Shown: piece by piece, positions 57,646 to 64,000 of the stretch
Position numbering within the stretch: position 1 is the stretch's first letter
Layout: every line of letters begins with the position of its first letter
NCBI GenBank assembly: GCA_947034895.1
Contig: OX344764.1
Coordinates: 60,617,348 to 60,681,347 of the forward strand
Length of the DNA stretch: 64,000 nucleotides
Source of the DNA: Rhytidiadelphus loreus
Taxonomy: Eukaryota > Streptophyta > Bryopsida > Hypnales > Hylocomiaceae
Direction of reading: 5' to 3'
Made by a program: the position numbers and the translations under genes
Notes under the pieces: model-generated
The model's input: the letters and a program-made list of their open reading frames with translations, nothing else
What the model was told of the DNA's origin: nothing
The model's database searches: none

Positions 57646-59165
57646 TGTTACCTTCATTAGTCAACCTAGGCAAGAATTGTTGTGTTATTCAACTCATTGA
57701 CTTTGCAAAGGCCCAACAAAAGATAAGGAAATCAAGTAATAGAAGAAACAATTTCTTTTGCTTTAAATCTCAACTACATATTAAGAAATACAAGCTCAAT
57801 TCAAATCTTTAGAAGTTAATTACAAGTTTTGTTCCAAATCTTTGTAGAATATTTCTACAACTTTCCAAAAATATATTAAATTTTGAATATAAATTAAAAA
57901 TGAGAGATATCAATGGATGAAGTTTAGTAGTAAGAATGGGTGAGAGATAATAAAATTCATCCAAGAAATATAGAAATAGATTCTTAGAGTTTATTTTATA
58001 GCTAGAGTCCAAAATTACTAAGGAAAGTTAGTTTAGAGTTGTAATAGAAAGAAATTAATGGATGAAGTTTTGAAGTGCCAATTAGTGGTCAAACTTCATC
58101 CGTCTATGACTTTCAATAGGAAGGTTCAAACTCTCTAAGTGTCTTAGCAATCTAGACAATTAATTTTAGGCACTACAAGGAAAAAATAATAAAATTCTAA
58201 AAATAATAAGTTAGTAGAAGAAGTCTAAAGCCTTAAGAGTCAAGTAGATAGCAATTAAGAATCTTTTGAAGAAAAATAAGCAATAATTAGGGCTTAGCAT
58301 AATCCAGAAGAAGCTTAGGGGGGTTCAAATCTAATTCATATTTAGGAAACTGAGATAAACTCAAAAAGATAACAAGGGATGATTGTAAGGATTCTTCATC
58401 CACTATAGGTTAAACTAAAAAAATAGGAAGTAGAATTTAACTTAAATTCATAACCGAAGTCAAAAGTCAATTTGAGTCCAAGGGTTAGTAGAAAACCATG
58501 GATGAAGTTTAAACGACCTCTTCTAAAGTTAAACTTCATCTAGCTATAATTTTTCCTAAAAAAATCCAAATGGAATGAATTTTACAATTTTAGAAATGGC
58601 AAATCATGATCTATAACTTTAGAATATCTTGGTGTTGACTTTCAACATTTTCACATCAAGAAGCTAGAGTTTTGGCTTATTTTGGTTGAGATGGCCAAGT
58701 TTGCTATGTTTTGAAGTTTAAGTTGTTTCCTTTTGCAATTTAAACCACTTAGGAAGTTAGAAAGATCCATTTCTTGAAAGGCACAATGGACTGCGTTTAA
58801 ACACCTTTTGTAGGAATTCTACAAAGCAAAAATCAAGAATCTTGATTGTGCTTGTATTATCTCAAAGGTGGAGATGAAAATGTTTATATTAATAGAAATT
58901 GAACTAACAAAATTTTAATCTTAATTTCAATATCTATGCAATCAACATTCACTCCATTGCTATTCTAAAACCTCCCCTTCATAAGCCATCGATACACTCT
59001 TTTAATGCATGCATTATTTTAAATTTCAACAAAATCAATTCTTGGTTGTTATAATAATTATTTCATCCATTTTCATGTGAGAAGTTTTTAGAATCCTAAC
59101 ACTTTTTGAGCCTCATACCTTACCTTACAAAATTTAAAGCACATATGTAACTATATGTTGTTATT
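57646..59165. other. Intergenic DNA with inverted GATGAAGTTT motifs
   Basis: GGATGAAGTTT followed by AAACTTCATC occurs as short inverted pairs at about 58060-58110 and 58500-58550, with a related half near 57913. No gene is supported. From 58600 the purine bias fades. Confidence 0.45.
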
Positions 59166-59307
59166 TTAATCCTTAAAATGACCAAGGAGCCTATTTGAGT
59201 TTTTTGAAAATTTGAGTAGGCTCTATTAACTTCATAATTTGAAATTTTTATATGAATTTTCTTAAGATGAATTTTTCTCATCATAATCTATATGTGAAAC
59301 TTTGTTT
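59166..59307. repeat. Left fragment of a TTAA-family element
   Basis: TTAATCCTTAAAATGACC followed by AAGGAGCCTATTTGAG resembles the left end at 35152. No matching right terminus was found downstream, and the next element starts at 59308, so this is a truncated or interrupted copy. Confidence 0.35.
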
Positions 59308-59752
59308 CATTAGAAAAAAAACTAGCCCTCGAAGGGGCTGATTCCCTTTGAGGAGTTCCCCTCAAGGGAACTGTGCAGGAATATGGCCATTGTTCATCAT
59401 CAATGATGAGTAATGGCTACCTTGAAAAAAATAATATTAATATTTTTTAAATTACTAATTCTTTTAAATTATTAATTAAAAGAAACTAATATAAAAAGAG
59501 CAATCTAATGTGGTTGCACTGATGCCACATCAGATTCCAAAATTTTATAATTTTGCATTTAATTTAATATTAATATTTTTCTATTTTTAAAATATTTTTT
59601 CAATTACTGGACTTACTTATCTCGTGCTAATCAAGCCTAGTAGTCCACTAGCTAAATTTAAATTTAAGTTTTCTGTTTTTCTTTTTTCCGCTAGAGTTTT
59701 CAGCGGGCTCGGAATTCATAGTCCCTTTCAAGGCTCATATTTTTCCTAATGC
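59308..59752. mobile_element. CATTAG-family inverted-repeat element, about 445 bp
   Basis: The left end is CATTAGAAAAAAAACTAGCC. The right end, reverse-complemented, is CATTAGGAAAAATATGAGCC. It has a GC-richer left sub-end (CCCTCGAAGGGGCTG, CCCCTCAAGGGAACTG) and an AT-rich centre, like the copies at 53697 and 57386. Confidence 0.55.
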
Positions 59753-62700
59753 ATGTCATTCCAATAAATATTGTAAAAGTTAGAAGTTTTTATTTTATTT
59801 CAATGTCAAACATGACAAAAAAATATATATTCTAAAAATCAATTAATTTTTTGAGATTGTATAGATTTATACCTATTCAAAAGAATTTGAACCATTGAAT
59901 TCCAAATAATGAAGTAAAAGTTGTGAAGAGTTTTATTTTGCGGGCAATGAATGTAGAAAAAACATATGAAATTGTCTTTTGCTCTCAAATTTGAAAATTT
60001 GAAAATAAAAATAAAAATAAAAAATATTTATTTTTTAATAGAATACTCTCACCATTAGGATTAACAATTCTAAAATTATTCCAAAATTTATTAGTTATGT
60101 CTTTCATTCAATGACCCCTTCCACTTAACAATTTAAAAAAAAATGAATATGAAAGTTTTTGTGATAAATATTTTTAATATATATTTTCAACCCATTTTAC
60201 AACCTATTAAATATAATTCACAAGTTATAGGACATACATCTTTTTTCCTAAAAATGTTGAAAAAGAAAACTTCACCTTTTGGAAGGACTAGAAAAGGCTA
60301 TATTTTGAAGTTCAGGCACATTGAACTTGCAATCGGTGGCGATATTCACTCTAAAAATTGGGGCAATATACTTGAACAAGTTAATCAAAAGATTGTACAA
60401 TTAGTTTTGTTAAAAAATAAATATTTATGAAGATTTTGACTTTGCTTTAGTTTGAAGTAGTTGTGGGCCTTGGTGCTTGGAATGATGATGTATTAGTCTC
60501 CTAGAGGTGGAAAAGATGGAGAGGTCATTATGATTTGAGTATGTTCCTACCTAGTAAAGGTCCCTTTTTTGTAATGAGTTATTAACACAATTTTCCCCAC
60601 ATATTATTATATACATCCATTGTCATCATTTTAGTCACTATAATTATTTAGACTAATGAAATTCACATATTTTTGGGTGCAATAGAACGGCAAGTTAGAA
60701 TTATTCACATATTATTTGGTCTATTCATTATTGAGCAAAAAAAAACATTATAGGTGGTTAAAGCTAAAACATATAGCTTCCAGTTACTATCATTAGGGGG
60801 CAACTATTTGCTTCCATTTGGATTCTCATGTGGTTCTTTTGACTCCCTACTTGGTTGCAATAGTAATCTAAAAGCATCCCTCAAGAGTGTGGGATAATGA
60901 ATGAATCTTTTGCAAAGGGTAAAACATGGTGGGGTTCAATGAAGTTGTAAAATGGTGACTATTCAATCTAATTCTATCCTTTTGAGAGAGCCCCGATTTC
61001 TTTATTGAAGTTGTCAATCATGTTCAAATTTTTTCACTACATTAAGATGCAAGAGGATGTAATTGGGACCAAAAGTAGAGAATACAATTGGACTAGGGAC
61101 AATTATGTATTTGTATACCAATAACTAAAGTAGGAGGAAAAATTTATCCATCTATACTTTAGGATTGTTTGTTTGTTTTGTTTGATACAGTGAGATCTAA
61201 GAAACCATGAGGTGTCCAATGGCTTATTTGGTACCACTCAAAAACTCTTGGCAAGGAGGGGGTGCATGGACTTTGTTTCATGGCATTTGGAAAAACAATG
61301 TGAAAGTTATGGAATTTCAAAGTTTTTATGGATTCAAAAATTGAATTAAATTATCTTTTAATTTAAAAAAATATTAACTTTCAAATTGCATGTCCAAACT
61401 CCATGAAACAAAACCCTTGCACTCTTTTTTGCATAAAGATTTCTATTCATGCCAATTTTGTGGCATTTGGACGTGTGATGTGAAAGTTATTGATTTTTAA
61501 AAATAAAAAACTTGAATTAAATTAAATTTATTTTGAAAAAACCATAACTTTCACATAGCATGTCTAAAATTCACAAAACAAAGCCTTTGTAATCCTTTGT
61601 GCATAAAGTTTTCTATTTATATCAAGAATGTAGTTTGAAGTTATAGAATTTCAAAGTTTGAATGAATCAAAAAAATATTTTTATTTTTATTTTGGTCGTG
61701 GCACACTAGTGTTCTTGAAATTGCCCCTATAATTAAACCATAGATTGTTCTATAATGGATGTAAATAGATCATTGAGATCATGCATTGAATGTGTACAAA
61801 ATTTAGGGGTTAGGGTTCAAATATAGTTTTTTTGAGCCACATAGAACCCTAAGCACTTTTAACTACCATGTTGTTTTAATTTGAATTTGAACACTATTAT
61901 TTTTTTATTTTACTAATGTGCCATTGATATGCAAACACTTGACATGTAGTGCACACCTTGAACTAAAATACCACTATGCTTGTTATGTTGCAAAAATCAT
62001 ATCTAAATTGATACAAATCCAAAAAATATAATTCAAAGGATACTTGATGTGTTCCTTTTCTTTTCCATGAATTTTGTTTTGAAAATGTTTCATCCAACAA
62101 ATATGAAGAATAAAATTTATTTGCTCTTAAGGGGCAATTTTTGCTCCTCTTAAATATCTTACCCTAATTGTGAAACCCATATTAGTTGATGTAGTTGTGT
62201 GAATGGTGAATTGATGTTATACTCTACTACTAATTGAGCAACAATCTCAAGAAGACATCTAAATGACACAACTATCATATTCATCAAGAAACACCTTAAT
62301 ACTCCACACTTCAAAGGCAAGAGAAAAAACCTTCCACCTTTATTCAAGTAAACTATCCCGTTCCAATTCAAACTTCCATTCTAGACATCTTGAGAAAGGC
62401 CTATTCTAATTTGTTTGTAATGAAAAATAGAAATTACAAATGAAAGACAAAATTGCTTGCTTTGGGTTGTCAAAGGAAGCCTAGGGCAACACCCTTCTAT
62501 AAGTTTTGAAAAAATCAAATGAAGTTTGAAAATTATTTTTTCAATTGTAAGTTTTTTATTTATTATCTACCACTAAAATTTATTCCCACATTTTTTCAAA
62601 TAGGAGTATCATATTGTAGTAATCATTTTTCTTGTAATGGAGTATTTTACTTTACTATTTTCCAATTGGGTCCAATAATCTACAAATTTTGTTTTTAACT

Positions 62701-63549
62701 CCCAAGTAGATCCAACAAAAAATTCATGAACTCCAAGAAACTCTAATCTAGAATACTAAAAAATGATACGATCTACCATCTACTATTGCTACTATTTCTA
62801 GAAATTACAACTTGCATTCAATTATGCATATGAAAATTAAGCATTTGCAATTGTTGTAGAAATACTTTGTCATGTATTGTTTAAATTTGTTTTTATCATT
62901 TATTGCTTGTTCTTTGGCATATACAATGGTGTCACAACAAATCTTTGACTATCTTCCAAAGGTTCTTATAATAAGATTTTCTTAGACCTAAACATGGTTT
63001 TAATATAAATAATATCAATATTTTAGTGTATTAGTCTAATTATCCTTTTAAGTAATAATGTGGATGCTTTAGATTAATAGATATGAAACAAGCTTAAGAA
63101 GCAATATATAAGTATACAATTTTCCACAAAACTTAGTATAAGAAAATAATTTGTCTAGGAGGTCTTTAGCACATAAGAAATATAGCTCCCTTTGAAGTAG
63201 ACCTTTGATGTCTTTCAATCAAATTAATTGTTGCTATAGTGATTACAACTTGTTTATTTGATTTAATTATTGGTGATTGTTAATTATTGAAGTGAAAATT
63301 GTATTGTTGTAAAATTGTGCAAAGATTAATTATGAGGTGAATGTTGTATTGTATAAAAGCTATAAAGATAATGGTCTAATTGTCTTGGTGTAAACAATTT
63401 GTCTATAAAAATGTGATGAAGTAATAAAATATCATTTATCATCAGTTATATCTATTTTTAATCCTTTCTACCTTAATTTGACCTTAATTGCACTCAAACA
63501 ATAGTCCTATATGACCTTCTCCTCAAAGATCCCCCATAAGGTATAATTA
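59753..63549. other. AT-rich intergenic DNA
   Basis: Frames at 60143-60430 (+) and 62159-62371 (-) are AT-driven and without motifs. Near 59890-59950 a block like 'gaaccattgaattccaaataatgaagtaaaag' is a weak match to the TTAA-family interior. A short near-repeat pair of 'catgaaacaaaacccttgcactc' and 'cacaaaacaaagcctttgtaatcc' lies at about 61402 and 61573. No gene is supported. Confidence 0.4.
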
Positions 63550-64000
63550 TTATTTTAGTTTTTGCTTGAGTAGTTTTTCCCCACTATAGTTCTCGATGGG
63601 ATTTAGATCAAGTGAATTAGAATGACAATCTAACTTCTTTATACCATGAGCTTGCCTCCACTTCTCTAGAAATTTACCTTGATGGACTAGAGCACCATCT
63701 TCCATAAGTATGAGCTCATCAAGTTGATCATGCATAAAATAGAAACCACTCAATGCGCCCTTGTAAACATTATCAACAAAATCAATTGCACTTCTTTCAC
63801 TTTGAGGCATGATGTCTAAAAGGCTCTTGTCACAACTTGTGAAGACACTCCAAACCATTATAGACATTTGGCCAAACTTAAAACTAGGTGCTAGACAATT
63901 CCATGCAAATTTCTCATATACCTTCTACCATGCTTTAATATGTTGAGAATTCTTTCCAAGCTCAAAAAGACAACTCATTAGTCTAGATAGCTTTGTTCTA
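63550..64000 (-). pseudogene. Decayed Tc1-family (DD34E) transposase, cut by the window edge
   Basis: The minus-strand reading contains the family's landmarks in order: FELGKNSQHIKAW (about 63928-63966), CLAPSFKFGQMSIMVW, LMEDGALVHQGKF and LDLNPIEN. From the Asp of MED to the Glu of IEN there are 34 intervening residues, the DD34E spacing of Tc1-type elements. An in-frame TAG at 63925-63927 and the replaced first-Asp region (expected DES, here MSC) show it is inactive. The N-terminal DNA-binding part lies beyond position 64000. The C-terminal end decays after IENYSGEKL. The enzyme would have cut and pasted its own element at TA sites. Confidence 0.85.

Noticed and set aside
1..64000. tRNA, rRNA and CRISPR-like arrays
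   Set aside because: I looked for T-loop motifs, conserved rRNA stretches and regularly spaced direct repeats; none was found beyond the simple tandem repeats listed.

Overview
The window looks like nuclear DNA of a land plant or close streptophyte. It is AT-rich and gene-poor. Introns begin with GT and end in pyrimidine-rich AG. A CACTA-type element with typical plant termini is present, as are Harbinger-like short elements flanked by TTA. A Tc1-type DD34E transposase relic and a large TTAA-flanked element family would be unusual in a flowering plant, so a non-seed plant such as a bryophyte is my best guess; the sequence does not settle this. No rRNA, tRNA, CRISPR array, organelle gene or bacterial operon was seen.

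There are two gene-like zones. The well-supported one is at 42425-46909 on the + strand. Six exons join in phase into one 1004-residue, serine-rich, mostly disordered protein. It has a myristoylation-like N terminus, three 18-residue tandem repeats and two basic clusters. The weaker one is at about 12811-15835 on the + strand, with several exon-like open segments and plausible splice sites but an unresolved chain. GC-richer islands at 2195-3060, 9500-11140, 22980-24130 and 49740-52215 may hold promoters or leader exons, but no complete gene could be supported there.

Most of the rest is mobile DNA and its remains. At least 13 elements (42-54719) share termini of the form TTAA-CCCC(T)AAAGGACC...GGTCCTTTAGGGG-TTAA, which resembles the piggyBac (or Kolobok) target-site signature. 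Their cores fall near 190, 232, 572, 635, 925 and 972 bp, and none has a credible transposase. Two carry insertions that sister copies date as younger: a 2235-bp CACTA element (18786-21020) and a 722-bp element of unknown class (30831-31552). Other inverted-repeat elements lie at 22727-23173, 36863-37193, 37797-38133, 53120-53438, 53697-53988, 57386-57645 and 59308-59752. Long hairpins lie at 26876-26995 and 39001-39147.

A dispersed repeat recurs at 11138, 12930 and 45778, twice in or next to introns. A 30-bp minisatellite that stays open in several frames lies at 56350-56860. The right edge (63550-64000, - strand) holds a decayed Tc1-family transposase. Exon calls come from reading the sequence alone; no transcript or database evidence was available.
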